Of a stretch of 64,000 bases of DNA, positions 47,795 to 57,750 are shown one piece after another (the stretch's first letter is position 1; every line of letters starts with the position of its first letter). Position numbers and translations under genes: made by a program. The DNA is from Phenylobacterium sp. J426. Lineage in GTDB: Bacteria > Pseudomonadota > Alphaproteobacteria > Caulobacterales > Caulobacteraceae. The notes below the pieces were generated by a model. That model had not been told where the DNA came from. It did not search any database and worked only from the letters and a program-made list of their open reading frames with translations. The stretch spans positions 2,983,001 through 3,047,000 of the forward strand of contig NZ_JAJOMY010000001.1 in NCBI RefSeq assembly GCF_024699945.1, read 5' to 3'.

Positions 47795-48070
47795 TTGGCG
47801 AAAGAAGAACTTGTCGAATTCGAAGGCCTGATCACCGAGCTCCTGCCGGAAGGCCGCTTCCGGGTGAAGCTCGAGAACGAGCACGAAATCCTGGCCTACA
47901 CCGCCGGCAAGATGAAGAAGCACCGCATCCGCGCCATGGTCGGCGACCGGGTCACGGTCGAGATGACGCCCTACGACATGGATCGCGGCCGCATCACCTA
48001 CCGTCACCGCGACAACGCGCCGCGCGTCGGGGCTGCGCACCCGCGTCCGCAGTATCGCGGCGGCCGCTAG
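47795..48070 (+). CDS. infA: translation initiation factor IF-1
   Basis: OB-fold initiation factor of 91 residues that binds the ribosomal A site. The core is [42 protein letters not shown] and [14 protein letters not shown]. The real start is TTG 47795, preceded by GAAAGGAAC; upstream in-frame starts give unrelated residues. A C-terminal tail of about 18 residues ([10 protein letters not shown] end) extends beyond the usual 72-residue form, as in other Caulobacterales. The preceding 230 bases hold no gene. Confidence 0.95.
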   Translation: MAKEELVEFEGLITELLPEGRFRVKLENEHEILAYTAGKMKKHRIRAMVGDRVTVEMTPYDMDRGRITYRHRDNAPRVGAAHPRPQYRGGR

Positions 48071-48232
48071 GCGCTGAGCGCGGTCGAGCGCAGGTGATGC
48101 GCACGCGCCTGCCCATCCATGCTATGCTGGCGCCGTAACCCAAGGCGGCGGCCAGCGCCGGACCCTTGCGTACGATAGGAGCCTCGCGCCGCGCCGCGGC
48201 CTTGCCGAGAACAAGGCCCGAGAGGTGCTGTG

Positions 48233-49090
48233 ATGGCTGCGACCGTCGGTAATCCGTTCGAATACGTTCTCAAGCGGCTGAGCTGGGCGCTCTCCGGCGG
48301 CGGTCGCGTGGCCGATCCGCTCGGCCGGGTTCACGCCCGCCACGTCCCGGAGGTGCTGCCTCTGACCGCGGCCGACCTGAAGGACGCCCTGCGCCGCGGC
48401 GTCGCCGACTTCGCCGCCGCGCGCGACGACGTCGCGTTCATCGCGATCTTCTATCCGCTGGCGGGCCTTGTCCTGGCGGCCGCCTTCCTCCGCTACGACC
48501 TCCTGCCGATGATCTTTCCGCTGGTGTCCGGCTTCGCGCTGCTGGGCCCGTTCGCCGCCGTCGGCCTCTACGAGATCAGCCGCCGTCGCGAGGCCGGCGA
48601 GGACGCCCGCTGGTGGCATGCGGCCTCGGTGCTGGGGGCGCCCGGCATGGGCGGCATCCTGCTGATGGGGCTGATCCTGGTCGGCCTGTTCCTGGCCTGG
48701 CTGGGCGTGGCCTACCAGATCAGCCTGCTGGCCTTCGCCGACGCGCCGCCGGTCACCTTCCGCAGCTTCCTCGCGCAGGTCTTCGCCACGGGCGAGGGCT
48801 GGGCGATGGCGATCATCGGCGTCGCCGTGGGTTTCGTTTTCGCCGCCGTCACCTTGGCTATCAGCGCCATCTCGTTCCCGATGCTCCTGGATCGGCGGGT
48901 GGACGTCGACGTCGCCATCCGGACCTCGCTGAAGGTCGTCGCCCGCAATCCGGGAATCATGGCCCTTTGGGGCCTCATCGTCGCCGGATCCCTGGCGCTC
49001 GGCGCGCTGCCGGCCCTGCTCGGGCTGATCGTCGTGGTGCCGGTGCTGGGTCACGCCACCTGGCATCTCTATCGCAAAGCCGTCGCCTGA
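48233..49090 (+). CDS. DUF2189 domain membrane protein
   Basis: Protein of 285 residues with six hydrophobic helices. The DUF2189 signature includes PLTAADLKDALRRGVADFAA before the first helix, LLGPFAAVGLYEISRRREAGE after the second, and SFPMLLDRRVDVDVAIRTSL. Family function is unknown; members are often annotated as cytochrome c oxidase-related without proof. The start is ATG 48233, one codon after an in-frame GTG. Confidence 0.88.
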   Translation: MAATVGNPFEYVLKRLSWALSGGGRVADPLGRVHARHVPEVLPLTAADLKDALRRGVADFAAARDDVAFIAIFYPLAGLVLAAAFLRYDLLPMIFPLVSGFALLGPFAAVGLYEISRRREAGEDARWWHAASVLGAPGMGGILLMGLILVGLFLAWLGVAYQISLLAFADAPPVTFRSFLAQVFATGEGWAMAIIGVAVGFVFAAVTLAISAISFPMLLDRRVDVDVAIRTSLKVVARNPGIMALWGLIVAGSLALGALPALLGLIVVVPVLGHATWHLYRKAVA

Positions 49091-49170
49091 CGCCGTTCGG
49101 CGGCGGAACCTTCGGCGGATTCGGGGCTTAACATTTGGCGCCTAAGTCGACCCGGGCGTGGGGGGGAAGC

Positions 49171-52119
49171 ATGTCCGGGGCCAAGGTCCAGTCCGTCGCT
49201 GAAATCATGGCATCGCTCGACCAGACGGTGTCGCCTCTGGGCGGCAAGGCCGACTGGCCGGCAGAGCTGTGCGCCGTCGTCGATCTGATCCTGCCCGCGA
49301 AGGCCGAGATCGTGCTGTTCTGGGGCCCGGACTACGTCGCGCTCTACAACGACGCCTATGCGCCAACGATCGGCGACAAGCACCCGCGCGCCTTCGGCCG
49401 CCCGGCGATCGAGCACTGGCGTGAACTCTGGGACGACCTCGAGCCGCTCCTCGCCGGCGTCCGCGCGAGCGGCAAAACCTTCCATGCCAAGGACCGGCCC
49501 TTCTATATCGAGCGTCGGGGAGGGGAGGGCGAGACGGTCTATTTCGACGTCTCCTACTCGCCGGTCCGCCGGGCCGACGGCGGGGTCGGCGGCGTGCTCT
49601 GCATCGTCAGCGAGACCACCAGCCGGGTCCGCGCCCTGGAACGGGTGGCGAATTCGGAGGCGCGGTTCCAGGCCATCGCCGATTCCATCGACCAGATGAT
49701 CTGGGCCACCCGGGCCGACGGCTTCCACGACTACTACAATCGCCGCTGGTACGAATACACGGGCACGCCGTACGGCTCGACGGACGGCGAAGCGTGGAAC
49801 GGCATGTTCCACCCCGACGACCAGACCCGCGCCTGGGAGGTCTGGCGCCGTTGCCTCGAGACGGGCGAACCCTATCACATCGAGTACCGCCTCCGGCACA
49901 GGTCGGGACAGTACCGCTGGGTGCTGGGCCGGGCCCAGCCGGTGCGCGACGAGGCCGGCCGCATAGCGCGCTGGTACGGCACCTGCACGGACATTCATGA
50001 CCTGAAGGTCGCCCGCGACGCCCTGCAGGAGGAGCGCGAGGCGCTGCAGATCCTGAACGCGGTCGCCGCGCGGGTCGCGGCCGAGTACGACCTCGAGAAG
50101 CTGGTGCAGACCGTTGTCGACGCCGGCGTGGAGCTGTCGGGCGCCGAGTTCGGAGCCTTCTTCTACAACCTGCTCAACGCCGACGGCGAAAGCTACATGC
50201 TCTATGCGCTGTCGGGCGCCGAGCGCTCGGCCTTCGAGAAATTCCCGATGCCGCGCAACACGGCCGTCTTCGCACCCACGTTTGAAGGCGAGGGCATGGT
50301 CCGCTCCGCCGACATCACCCAGGATGCCCGATACGGGAAGAATGCGCCGCGCAAGGGGATGCCCGAGGGCCACCTGCCGGTGCGCAGCTACCTGGCGGCG
50401 CCCGTCACCTTGCGCTCGGGCGAGGTGGTGGGCGGGCTGTTCTTCGGCCACGCCGCGGCCGGGGTTTTCGACGAGCGGGCCGAGCGACTGGTCGAGGGGT
50501 TGGCCGCCCAGGCCGCTGTGGGCATCGAGACCTCGCGCCTGGTTCAGCGCCTCCAGCGGCTCAACGAGGGCCTGGAGGGCGAGGTCGCGGCCCGCACCGC
50601 CGAGCGCGACCAGATCTGGCGGACCAGCCAGGACCTGCTGCTGGTCGCCGGCCTCGACGGCGCGTTCCGCAGCGTCAGCCCGGCCTGGGAGCGCACCCTG
50701 GGCTGGCGGGCTGACGAACTGGTGGGCCGCAGTTCCGACTGGCTGACCCATCCCGAAGACTTGGAGCATACCCACGGCGAGATCGCGCGCCTCGTGGGCG
50801 GCGAGGTCACCGAGGCGTTCGAGAACCGCTTCCGCCACCGCGACGGCAGCTACCGCGTCCTGGCCTGGACGGCGACGCGGGAGGGCGAGCTGATCTACGC
50901 TGCTGGCCGGGATGTCACCGCCGAGCGCCGCCGCCAGCAGGAACTGTCCGACACCCAGGAGCGCCTGCGCCAGGCCCAGAAGATGGAGACCGTCGGCCAG
51001 CTCACGGGCGGCGTCGCCCACGACTTCAACAACCTGCTCCAGGTGGTCACCGGCAATCTCGAGACGCTGCAGCGCCATCTCGGTCCGGATCAGCCGCGCC
51101 TGCGGCGCGCCGCCGACAGCGCCATGACCGGCGCCCGGCGGGCCGCCACCCTGACCCAGCGTCTGCTGGCCTTCGCCCGCCGCCAGCCGCTGAACCCGCG
51201 GCCGCTCGATCCCAACAAGCTGATCCAGGGCATGGCCGAACTGCTGCACCGCACCCTGGGCGAGGCCGTCGCGGTCGAGACGGTGCTGTCGCCGGGCGCC
51301 TGGCGCGTCGAGGCCGACGCCAACGGCCTGGAAAACGCCATCCTCAACCTGGCCATCAACGCCCGCGACGCCATGCCGGCCGGCGGCAAGCTGACCATCG
51401 AGACGGCGAACGCCCACATCGACGCCGACTACGCCCGCCGCAACCTTGAGGTGATGCCCGGCCAGTACGTGATGTTCTCGGTCTCCGACACCGGCCACGG
51501 CATGACGGCCGACGTGGTCGAGAAGGCGTTTGAGCCCTTCTACACCACCAAGGAGGTGGGGCGCGGCACGGGTCTCGGTCTCTCCATGGTGTACGGCTTC
51601 GTCAAGCAGTCCGGCGGCCACGTGAAGATCTATTCCGAGGTGGGGCAGGGCACGACGGTGCGGCTCTACTTCCCGCGTCTGGCGAAAGCGGCTGACCTCG
51701 ACGAGGACGAGCCGCCGGCCTACGCCCCCGAAGGCGACAACTATGAGACCATCCTGGTGTGCGAGGACGACGACGACGTCCGCGCCTATTCGGTGGAGGC
51801 GCTGCGCGAGCTGGGCTATCGGGTCCTGGAGGCTCACGATGGCCCCTCGGCCCTGCGGCTTCTGGAACGGCAGGAGGGCCGCGTCGACTTGCTGTTCACC
51901 GACGTGATCCTGCCGTCCGGCATGACCGGCGCCGAGGTGGCGAAGGCCGCGCGCGAGATCCAGCCGGGCCTGCCGGTCCTCTTCACCACAGGCTACGCCC
52001 GCAGCGCCATCGTCCACCACGGTCGCCTCGACCCGGGAGTCGAGCTGATCACCAAGCCCTTCACCTTCGCCGACCTCGCCGCCCGCATCCGCGACAGCCT
52101 GGACGCCGCCCGGCGCTGA
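49171..52119 (+). CDS. hybrid sensor histidine kinase (PAS-PAS-GAF-PAS-HisKA-HATPase-REC)
   Basis: Soluble sensor kinase of 982 residues. Domains in order: PAS near 30-150 ([21 protein letters not shown]), second PAS about 155-275, GAF about 290-455, third PAS about 475-590, then the H-box [11 protein letters not shown] with phospho-acceptor His617. The HATPase follows (N box [14 protein letters not shown] boxes DTGHGM and [11 protein letters not shown]), and a C-terminal receiver with Asp911 in LLFTDVILP. No membrane helix or separate regulator gene is adjacent. ATG 49171 follows GGGGGGAAGC. The PAS/GAF set suggests light, redox or ligand sensing; no LOV cysteine motif or chromophore site is assured. 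Confidence 0.92.
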   Translation: MSGAKVQSVAEIMASLDQTVSPLGGKADWPAELCAVVDLILPAKAEIVLFWGPDYVALYNDAYAPTIGDKHPRAFGRPAIEHWRELWDDLEPLLAGVRASGKTFHAKDRPFYIERRGGEGETVYFDVSYSPVRRADGGVGGVLCIVSETTSRVRALERVANSEARFQAIADSIDQMIWATRADGFHDYYNRRWYEYTGTPYGSTDGEAWNGMFHPDDQTRAWEVWRRCLETGEPYHIEYRLRHRSGQYRWVLGRAQPVRDEAGRIARWYGTCTDIHDLKVARDALQEEREALQILNAVAARVAAEYDLEKLVQTVVDAGVELSGAEFGAFFYNLLNADGESYMLYALSGAERSAFEKFPMPRNTAVFAPTFEGEGMVRSADITQDARYGKNAPRKGMPEGHLPVRSYLAAPVTLRSGEVVGGLFFGHAAAGVFDERAERLVEGLAAQAAVGIETSRLVQRLQRLNEGLEGEVAARTAERDQIWRTSQDLLLVAGLDGAFRSVSPAWERTLGWRADELVGRSSDWLTHPEDLEHTHGEIARLVGGEVTEAFENRFRHRDGSYRVLAWTATREGELIYAAGRDVTAERRRQQELSDTQERLRQAQKMETVGQLTGGVAHDFNNLLQVVTGNLETLQRHLGPDQPRLRRAADSAMTGARRAATLTQRLLAFARRQPLNPRPLDPNKLIQGMAELLHRTLGEAVAVETVLSPGAWRVEADANGLENAILNLAINARDAMPAGGKLTIETANAHIDADYARRNLEVMPGQYVMFSVSDTGHGMTADVVEKAFEPFYTTKEVGRGTGLGLSMVYGFVKQSGGHVKIYSEVGQGTTVRLYFPRLAKAADLDEDEPPAYAPEGDNYETILVCEDDDDVRAYSVEALRELGYRVLEAHDGPSALRLLERQEGRVDLLFTDVILPSGMTGAEVAKAAREIQPGLPVLFTTGYARSAIVHHGRLDPGVELITKPFTFADLAARIRDSLDAARR

Positions 52120-52281
52120 AGCATCGGCGCCGTTCCGCCCCTATGTCGTTTCCTGACAGACGCCTTGCCTGCAACCGTGGGATGGTGAGCCATCGTCGAC
52201 CACGGAGTTCGGGCGCCGGCGACTGAGAGAGTGGCCTGACCAGAGGCTCCGTGCTCCCGCCTGAAGCGACGGAGCATCCCC

Positions 52282-52482
52282 ATGCCGGTCTATACCTTCC
52301 ACCCCTGTCGACCCGACGGGACGTCCGACACCTTCCTGGCGCTCGACCTGCGCGGCGACCACGAGGTCGAGGTCATGGCATGCGACCTGCTCGTTCAGCA
52401 CCCCAGCTGCGCCTGCATCGAGGTCTTCCAGGAAGACCGCCGCGTGGGGGAGTTCCACCGCGCCGGCGCCACGGTCGACTGA
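52282..52482 (+). CDS. small hypothetical protein
   Basis: Protein of 66 residues starting MPVYTFHPCRPDGTSD. It is acidic, with a compact alpha/beta pattern (TFLALDLRGDHEVEVMACDLL, CACIEVFQEDRRVGEF) and three cysteines. ATG 52282 follows GGAGCATCCCC. It could be a small regulatory or adaptor protein linked to the kinase upstream. Family not recognised. Confidence 0.6.
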   Translation: MPVYTFHPCRPDGTSDTFLALDLRGDHEVEVMACDLLVQHPSCACIEVFQEDRRVGEFHRAGATVD

Positions 52483-52501
52483 GCCTCCTGTCGTCGGGGT
52501 C

Positions 52502-52515
52502 TTGACATAGCGCAA
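52502..52515 (+). promoter_or_regulatory. weak FNR/FixK-type box upstream of the PNPOx-like gene
   Basis: TTGAC-ATAG-CGCAA keeps the TTGA and CAA halves of the dyad but differs at three positions. It lies 54 bases before the start, almost the same spacing as the other two candidate boxes in the window. It could equally be a TTGACA promoter element. Confidence 0.35.
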
Positions 52516-52569
52516 GGCCAACGGCCGCGAGGCGGGACATCCTTCGTCGTCCATCGAAGGAGCCTGCTC

Positions 52570-53025
52570 ATGGCCATCCCCGAAGATCTGACCGCCGTCC
52601 TCAGGGAGGGCCAGGACATGACCCTCGCCACCGTGATGGAGAACGGCGCCCCCCACGCCACCACGGTCAGCTATGCGAGCGACGGCCGCTCCGTCGTGTT
52701 CGGCTGTTCGGCGGCCTCGCAGAAGGCGCGGAACCTGGCGCGCGACCCGCGCGTCGCGCTGACCATCACCCTGCCGTACCGCGACTGGAGCCAGATCCGC
52801 GGCCTCTCCGCCATCGGCCGGGCCCGCCGCCTCGACGGCGACGAGGCCGCCGCGGCCGGCCTGTTGTTCCTGCAGAAGTTCAGCGAGCTGGCCCAGTACG
52901 TGGACACCGCGGACAGCTCCGAGCTCGCCCTGTTCGAGATCATGCTCGAGAACGTCGGCGTCCTCGATTACCGCAAGGGCTTCGGCCACGTGGAGCATGC
53001 CTGGCTGGTGGGCGAGCCCGCCTGA
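52570..53025 (+). CDS. pyridoxamine 5'-phosphate oxidase-like FMN-binding protein
   Basis: Split-barrel protein of 151 residues. The barrel entry is MTLATVMENGAPHATTVSY, followed by VVFGCSAASQKARNLARDPRVALTI and SQIRGLSAIGRA, as in PNPOx/general-stress flavoproteins. ATG 52570 has AAGGAG upstream. FMN binding is likely; a true pyridoxal role is not, because the C-terminal PNPOx domain is missing. Confidence 0.85.
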   Translation: MAIPEDLTAVLREGQDMTLATVMENGAPHATTVSYASDGRSVVFGCSAASQKARNLARDPRVALTITLPYRDWSQIRGLSAIGRARRLDGDEAAAAGLLFLQKFSELAQYVDTADSSELALFEIMLENVGVLDYRKGFGHVEHAWLVGEPA

Positions 53026-53074
53026 GCCGACAGAGGCCCTTCCACCGGGGCCGGCCAGCGCCTAAGTCCCTGTC

Positions 53075-53569
53075 ATGGCCGTCGCATTCACCCGGGAAGA
53101 GGACTACGAGGCGCAGGCGGCCGACCTGCCCGACCGTCCGATCTCGCCGCACCCCAACCTGGTGACGCCGGAAGGGCTCGCCGCCATCGAGCGCGAGCTC
53201 GCCGCGGCGCGCGCCGCCTACACCGAAGCCCAGGCCACGGCCAAGGACGGGCCCGGCGTCAGCGCCGACCGCACGGCCATGGCTCGGGCCACGCGCGACC
53301 TGCGCTACTGGTCGGCGCGGCGCGCGAACGCCCAGCTGACCACGCCCGAGGGGCCCGCCGACAAGGCCCTGTTCGGACGCACCGTCGAGATCGAGCGCGA
53401 GGACGGCCGGCGGCAGGTGTTCCGCATCGTGGGCGAGGACGAGGCCGATCCCGCCCGGGGCAGCGTGTCCTACGTCTCGCCGCTGGCGAAGGCGCTGCTG
53501 GGAAAGGCGGTGGGCGACATCGTGACCGTCAACGGGGCCGAGGTCGAGGTCGTCGCCGTCCGGCCCTGA
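53075..53569 (+). CDS. GreA/GreB-family transcription elongation factor
   Basis: Protein of 164 residues. A coiled-coil N-terminal domain (about 35-95) has acidic/basic tip residues, then comes a C-terminal FKBP-like domain with FGRTVEIEREDGRRQVFRIVG and SYVSPLAKALLGKAVGD. It would rescue backtracked RNA polymerase by stimulating transcript cleavage. The N-terminal 30 residues (FTREEDYEAQAADLPDRPIS) are typical of an alphaproteobacterial subgroup distinct from housekeeping GreA. Confidence 0.88.
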   Translation: MAVAFTREEDYEAQAADLPDRPISPHPNLVTPEGLAAIERELAAARAAYTEAQATAKDGPGVSADRTAMARATRDLRYWSARRANAQLTTPEGPADKALFGRTVEIEREDGRRQVFRIVGEDEADPARGSVSYVSPLAKALLGKAVGDIVTVNGAEVEVVAVRP

Positions 53570-53575
53570 GCCGGC

Positions 53576-54256
53576 CTAGGTTTCGGCGGTCCCGCTCACG
53601 TCCTGGATCACCGCCGCCACCCCGCCGGTCATCAGCGGCACCACGTCGAACCGGAACACCTGGCCCGGACGCCCGGCCGAGGGGAGCTCCTGACGCTGAG
53701 GATTGCGCGTCTGCAGCACTTCGCGCACCAGCCGCCCCGGCGCGCTATCGGACGAGCCCGGGAACAGCTCGTCGATCGAGCGCTCCAGCATCTCCTCGCG
53801 GGTCAGGCCGTACAGCCGCGCCGCCGCGCTGTTGACGTAGGTGAAGCGCAGGTTGCGATCGAGGGCGACGTAGCCGTCGGCCAAGCCGTCCAGCGCCGCG
53901 GCCACGGCGGCCTCTGCGTCGTAGCGGACGGTGATGTCCTCGATGTAGACGAAGAAGCCGGGGATGCGCCCGTCGGCCTCCCGGGCCGGCGCGAACACCA
54001 TCCTCACCCGCCGCGCGCCGCGCCGGCTGTAGGCCAGGCTGGACTCGAACTCCACCGTCCCGCCGTCCAGCGCGGTCTTGACGTAAACCTCGGTGCTCTC
54101 GGCCGCCTTGGAACCCAGCACATCGGCCAGGGTACGGCCCACGACCTTGTCCGCCGTCTGCCCGAACCACCGCTCGTAGGCCTTGTTCACGAACCGGTAG
54201 ACGCCGGTCCGGTCGACATAGGTCGTGGGCAGCGGCGAGGCGGCGACCGCGCTCAT
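53576..54256 (-). CDS. PAS-domain protein (stand-alone sensor)
   Basis: Protein of 226 residues with two PAS domains and no output domain. The first spans about residues 7-115 (TGVYRFVNKAYERWFG, VGRTLADVLG, VYIEDITVRYDAE) and the second about 118-225 (RNLRFTYVNSAAARLYGLTREEML). It may act as a binding partner to a kinase such as the hybrid sensor nearby. ATG 54256 is chosen; GTG 54259 is adjacent. Convergent with the Gre gene. Confidence 0.8.
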   Translation of the reverse strand: MSAVAASPLPTTYVDRTGVYRFVNKAYERWFGQTADKVVGRTLADVLGSKAAESTEVYVKTALDGGTVEFESSLAYSRRGARRVRMVFAPAREADGRIPGFFVYIEDITVRYDAEAAVAAALDGLADGYVALDRNLRFTYVNSAAARLYGLTREEMLERSIDELFPGSSDSAPGRLVREVLQTRNPQRQELPSAGRPGQVFRFDVVPLMTGGVAAVIQDVSGTAET

Positions 54257-54427
54257 CACCGCTTCAAGGGAAACGCCGTTTAACAAAGGAAAAGTCCGCA
54301 GGGGTCGGGCCTTTGCAGTAGAGCAAGCGCCCCGGCTTGGCGAGCGTTCCGCAGCCTTGGCCTTGCGCGGGCCGGAACCCAGCGGCGAAAAACGCTTTCT
54401 CCCCGGCGCAAACTCGGAGTGACGCCC

Positions 54428-55900
54428 ATGACCGCCCGGCGACTGAAGCGCAAGATCCTGGCCGGCGCCTGCACGGCGGCCTTGGCCCTCCAGGCGACCG
54501 CCTCCGGCGCCGCAGCGCAGGGGATGAACCCTGGCAATCCGCCCGTGCCGCGCGAGCACGCGGCGGCGGTCGAGACCTACGGCGGGCTCTACACCGGTCC
54601 GGCCGCGGCCTACGTGGCCCAGGTCGGCGGCCGGGTCGCCCAGGTCTCCGGCCACCGGGCCGCCTGCGGCTTTCATGTGGTCAACAGCGACGTCGTCAAC
54701 GCCTTCACCAGCCCGCCCGGCTGCCACGTCTACATCACCCGCGGCCTGCTGGGCCTGCTCAGCAGCGAGGACGAGCTGGCCGCCGTCCTCGGCCACGAGG
54801 TGGGCCACGTCACCGCCAACCACGCCGGCAAGCGCCAGCAGCGCAGCACCATCACCGGCCTTGGCGCGCTGATCCTCGGCGCCGCCACGGGCTCGAACGA
54901 TCTCGCGCGGCTGGCGAGCGGCTTCGGTCAGCTCAACGTCCTGTCCTACTCCCGCGCCCAGGAGCTGCAGTCCGACCAGCTCGCCGTGCGCTACCTCACC
55001 GCCGCCGGCTACTCCCCCTATGCTCTGGCCGACGTCATCACCGCCCTGCAGGGCCAGGAGCAGCTGATGGCCCGCGTCAGCGGCCGCGAGCAGAAGGCCG
55101 CCCCCGCCTGGGCCCAGACCCACCCACTGCACGGTGACCGCATCACCCGCGCCGTCCAGCACGCCCGCGCCACCGGCCAGCCGCCCGGGCCCGAGCGCGA
55201 GGCGGAGTACCTCGCCCGCATCGACGGCCTGGTCTTCGGGGATGACCCACGGCAGGGGTTCGTCGAAGGCCGCCGCTTCATCCACCCCGATCTCGGCATC
55301 GCCTTCGAGGCGCCCCCCGGCTTCACCCTCACCAACGGCTCCAGCGCGGTGAAGATCGAGGGCCAGGGCGGACAGCAGGCGCTGTTCTCCACCGCCCCGC
55401 TGCGCGGCGGCCTGGAAGCCTATGCCGAGGACGCCCTGCGCCGGGCCGTCGGCCAGACCCAGGTCCAGACCGGGCGGCCCGAGCGCACCCGCATCAACGG
55501 CCTGGAGGCGGTGATCCTGCCGGCCAGGGCGCAATCGCAACGCGGTTGGCTGGACCTGACGGTGGCCGCCTACGCCACCGGCCCCGATACGGCCTATCAC
55601 TTCGTCACCCTGGGCCCGGCCAACTCCGGCCGCACCTTCGAGCCGTTGATCGGCTCGTTCCGCCGCTTGAGCCGGGAGGAGGCCCGTACCGCCCGTCCGC
55701 GTGTGATCCAGGTGGTCCAGGTCCGCCCCGGCGAGACGGTCCAGTCCCTGTCGGGCCGCATGGCGGTCGAGGCCGCGCCCGAAGCCCACTTCCGGCTGCT
55801 GAACGGCCTGCGCGACGGCGACGAACTCCGTCCCGGGCAGCGGGTGAAGATCGTCGCGTACGAGGGCGGGCCGGCCCGGTCCGCCCGGCGCGGCGACTAG
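54428..55900 (+). CDS. M48-family metalloprotease with C-terminal LysM-like domain
   Basis: Exported protein of 490 residues. The signal peptide is GACTAALALQATASGAAAQ. The zinc site HEVGH is at 123-127, and the third ligand Glu179 lies in SRAQELQSDQ. A middle domain follows (about 250-400), then a C-terminal segment VVQVRPGETVQSLSGRM ending in LRPGQRVKIV, a LysM-like sugar-binding fold. This architecture resembles envelope proteases of the BepA/YggG group. GTG 54419 is an alternative start. It likely acts on misfolded outer-membrane proteins or peptidoglycan-bound targets. Confidence 0.9.
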   Translation: MTARRLKRKILAGACTAALALQATASGAAAQGMNPGNPPVPREHAAAVETYGGLYTGPAAAYVAQVGGRVAQVSGHRAACGFHVVNSDVVNAFTSPPGCHVYITRGLLGLLSSEDELAAVLGHEVGHVTANHAGKRQQRSTITGLGALILGAATGSNDLARLASGFGQLNVLSYSRAQELQSDQLAVRYLTAAGYSPYALADVITALQGQEQLMARVSGREQKAAPAWAQTHPLHGDRITRAVQHARATGQPPGPEREAEYLARIDGLVFGDDPRQGFVEGRRFIHPDLGIAFEAPPGFTLTNGSSAVKIEGQGGQQALFSTAPLRGGLEAYAEDALRRAVGQTQVQTGRPERTRINGLEAVILPARAQSQRGWLDLTVAAYATGPDTAYHFVTLGPANSGRTFEPLIGSFRRLSREEARTARPRVIQVVQVRPGETVQSLSGRMAVEAAPEAHFRLLNGLRDGDELRPGQRVKIVAYEGGPARSARRGD

Positions 55901-55951
55901 GGAACCTCCACCTTGGCGCAGGTGTTTGGCCGAGGAACGAAGGAAAAACCA

Positions 55952-56668
55952 ATGCGCAAGAGCCTCATCGCCGGCGGCGTCGCCGCCCTGGCCCTCATCC
56001 CCAGCCTCGCCCACGCCCAGCAGACCTGCGAGGAGCGGCGCAACAACCGCATCGCCGGCACCGTCGTGGGCGGCGCGCTGGGCGCCATCGCCGGCAGCGC
56101 GGTGGCCGGCCGCGGCGACCGCAACGAAGGCGCTGTCATCGGCGGCCTGGCCGGCGCGGTCATCGGCAACCAGGTGTCCAAGGGCAACGGCGACTGCCGT
56201 CGCGCCTACGGCTGGTACGACAACAACGGCGTCTGGCACTCCAACGCTGTCGAGCGCAGCTATGCGCAAGGCTACTACGACCGGAACGGCAACTGGATCG
56301 AGGGCCGCCCGCCGGCCGGCGACTGGGATCGCAGCGGCCGCTGGGCCATGTCGGCGAACAGCTACGGCGCAAACGCCAACAGCTACGGCCCGCCTGGTTA
56401 TACCTACCGCTACCGCTCGGAATGGCGCGACGCCCCTGAGGACATCCGGGCCCGCACCGACTGGCTCGAGAACCGGATCGTCCGCAGCCGCAACAGCGGC
56501 GCCATCTCCCGCCGCGAATCCCAGCAGGCCATGAACACCCTGCAGGACATCCGCCGCCAGGAGCGCACCTACTGGCGTGACGGCCGTCTCGACCCGCGCG
56601 AGGCCGACACCCTGATGGCCCGCCTCGACGACCTCAACGCCAAGATCCGCTACGACCGCCGCGACTAG
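55952..56668 (+). CDS. glycine-zipper 2TM domain secreted protein
   Basis: Protein of 238 residues with signal peptide (SLIAGGVAALALIPSLAHA). A glycine zipper follows (IAGTVVGGALGAIAGSAVAG and AVIGGLAGAVIGN, about 36-70), like Rickettsia 17-kDa antigen/SlyB proteins. The mid region is rich in Tyr, Asn and Gly (SYGANANSYGPPGYTY), and the C-terminal half is a charged helical bundle (TLQDIRRQERTYW). No lipobox Cys is present at the cleavage site. Probably outer-membrane associated. Confidence 0.85.
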   Translation: MRKSLIAGGVAALALIPSLAHAQQTCEERRNNRIAGTVVGGALGAIAGSAVAGRGDRNEGAVIGGLAGAVIGNQVSKGNGDCRRAYGWYDNNGVWHSNAVERSYAQGYYDRNGNWIEGRPPAGDWDRSGRWAMSANSYGANANSYGPPGYTYRYRSEWRDAPEDIRARTDWLENRIVRSRNSGAISRRESQQAMNTLQDIRRQERTYWRDGRLDPREADTLMARLDDLNAKIRYDRRD

Positions 56669-56690
56669 GCGTCGCGTCGCCGGCTTCGAC

Positions 56691-56744
56691 CTCCCCCGCG
56701 TCAGCGGGGAGGGGACGACCGGCTGCAGAGGGGCCGCCGGCCCC
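56691..56744. repeat. two GC-rich hairpins between convergent genes
   Basis: First hairpin CTCCCCCGC with loop TCA-type and GCGGGGAG (one bulged C) at 56691-56711; second hairpin GGGGCC-GCC-GGCCCC at 56730-56744, perfect. Likely a bidirectional terminator or a short dispersed palindrome. Confidence 0.5.
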
Positions 56745-56760
56745 GCCGCTAGACGGCTGA

Positions 56761-57750
56761 CTAGGCCGCGGCGCCGCTGCTCGCGAAGCGGTCCAGACGG
56801 CTGCGGATGATCGCGTCCGCCTCGCTCATGATGCGCTGGATCAGCTCGGCCACGGTGGGCACGTCGTGGATCAGGCCGACCACCATGCCGCAGCTCCAGC
56901 CGCCGGCGTCCATCTGCCCGTCCTTCATGATCGCGGGATAGACGCCGGCCACCTCGGGCGCGATGTCGGCGAAGGTGATCTTGTCGCCCAGCGTCCGCTC
57001 CTTCTCGAGCAGCCGCTCGACGCCGGCGTTGGTCAGGACGCGCTCGGTGTTGCGCAGCGGCCGCATGATCAGCCGGGTGTCCAGCTCGTTGGCGGCGAGG
57101 ATCGCCTGCTTCACGTTCTCATGCACCGGCGCTTCGACGGTCGCGATGAAGCGCGTGCCCATGTTGATTCCCTCGGCGCCCAGCGCCAGCGCCGCGACGA
57201 GCTGGCTCCCGGTCGCACAGCCGCCGGAGGCCACGAACGGGATCTTCAGCTCTTCCGCCGCACGCGGCAGCAGCACCCAGTTGCCCACGTCGTCTTCCCC
57301 GGGATGCCCGCCGCACTCGAAGCCGTCGACGCTGACCGCATCGCAGCCGATCGACTCGGCCTTCAGCGAGTGCCGCACCGAGGTGCACTTGTGGATCACC
57401 TTGATGCCGGCCTCTTTCAGGGCGGGCAGCCACTTCTGCGGATTGTTGCCGGCGGTCTCCACCGCCTTGACGCCGCTCTTGACGATGACTTCGACGAAGC
57501 CCGGGTAGTCCGGCGGGGTCACGGCCGGCAGGAAGGTGAGGTTCACGCCGAAAGGCTTGTCGGTCATCTCGCGGCAGCGCCCGATCTCCCTGGCGAGGTT
57601 CTCGGGCGTGCCCTGGGTCAGTCCGGTGATGATCCCCAGCCCGCCAGCGTTGGACACCGCGGCCGCCATCTCGGCGTAGCCGACCATGTGCATGCCGCCC
57701 TGGATGATCGGGTGCTCGATGCCGAACAGTTCGGTGATCTGCGTCTTCAT
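56761..57750 (-). CDS. nitronate monooxygenase family protein
   Basis: FMN-dependent TIM-barrel enzyme of 329 residues, formerly 2-nitropropane dioxygenase. Motifs are HPIIQGGMHMVGYAEMAAAVSNAGGLGII at the N-terminus, the FECGGHPGEDD loop, the phosphate-binding VASGGCATGSQL and GINMGTRFIATVEAP. The ATG at 57750 follows GGGGACAAGG. It may oxidise toxic alkyl nitronates. It shares its 173-base upstream region with the divergent DUF6544 gene and an FNR-like box. Confidence 0.88.
   Translation of the reverse strand: MKTQITELFGIEHPIIQGGMHMVGYAEMAAAVSNAGGLGIITGLTQGTPENLAREIGRCREMTDKPFGVNLTFLPAVTPPDYPGFVEVIVKSGVKAVETAGNNPQKWLPALKEAGIKVIHKCTSVRHSLKAESIGCDAVSVDGFECGGHPGEDDVGNWVLLPRAAEELKIPFVASGGCATGSQLVAALALGAEGINMGTRFIATVEAPVHENVKQAILAANELDTRLIMRPLRNTERVLTNAGVERLLEKERTLGDKITFADIAPEVAGVYPAIMKDGQMDAGGWSCGMVVGLIHDVPTVAELIQRIMSEADAIIRSRLDRFASSGAAA

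Noticed and set aside
49069..52020. 983-codon open frame antisense to the hybrid histidine kinase
   Set aside because: It mirrors the codon pattern of the kinase gene and has His/Arg/Gly-rich low-complexity content with no domain; the kinase strand has full HisKA, HATPase and REC motifs.
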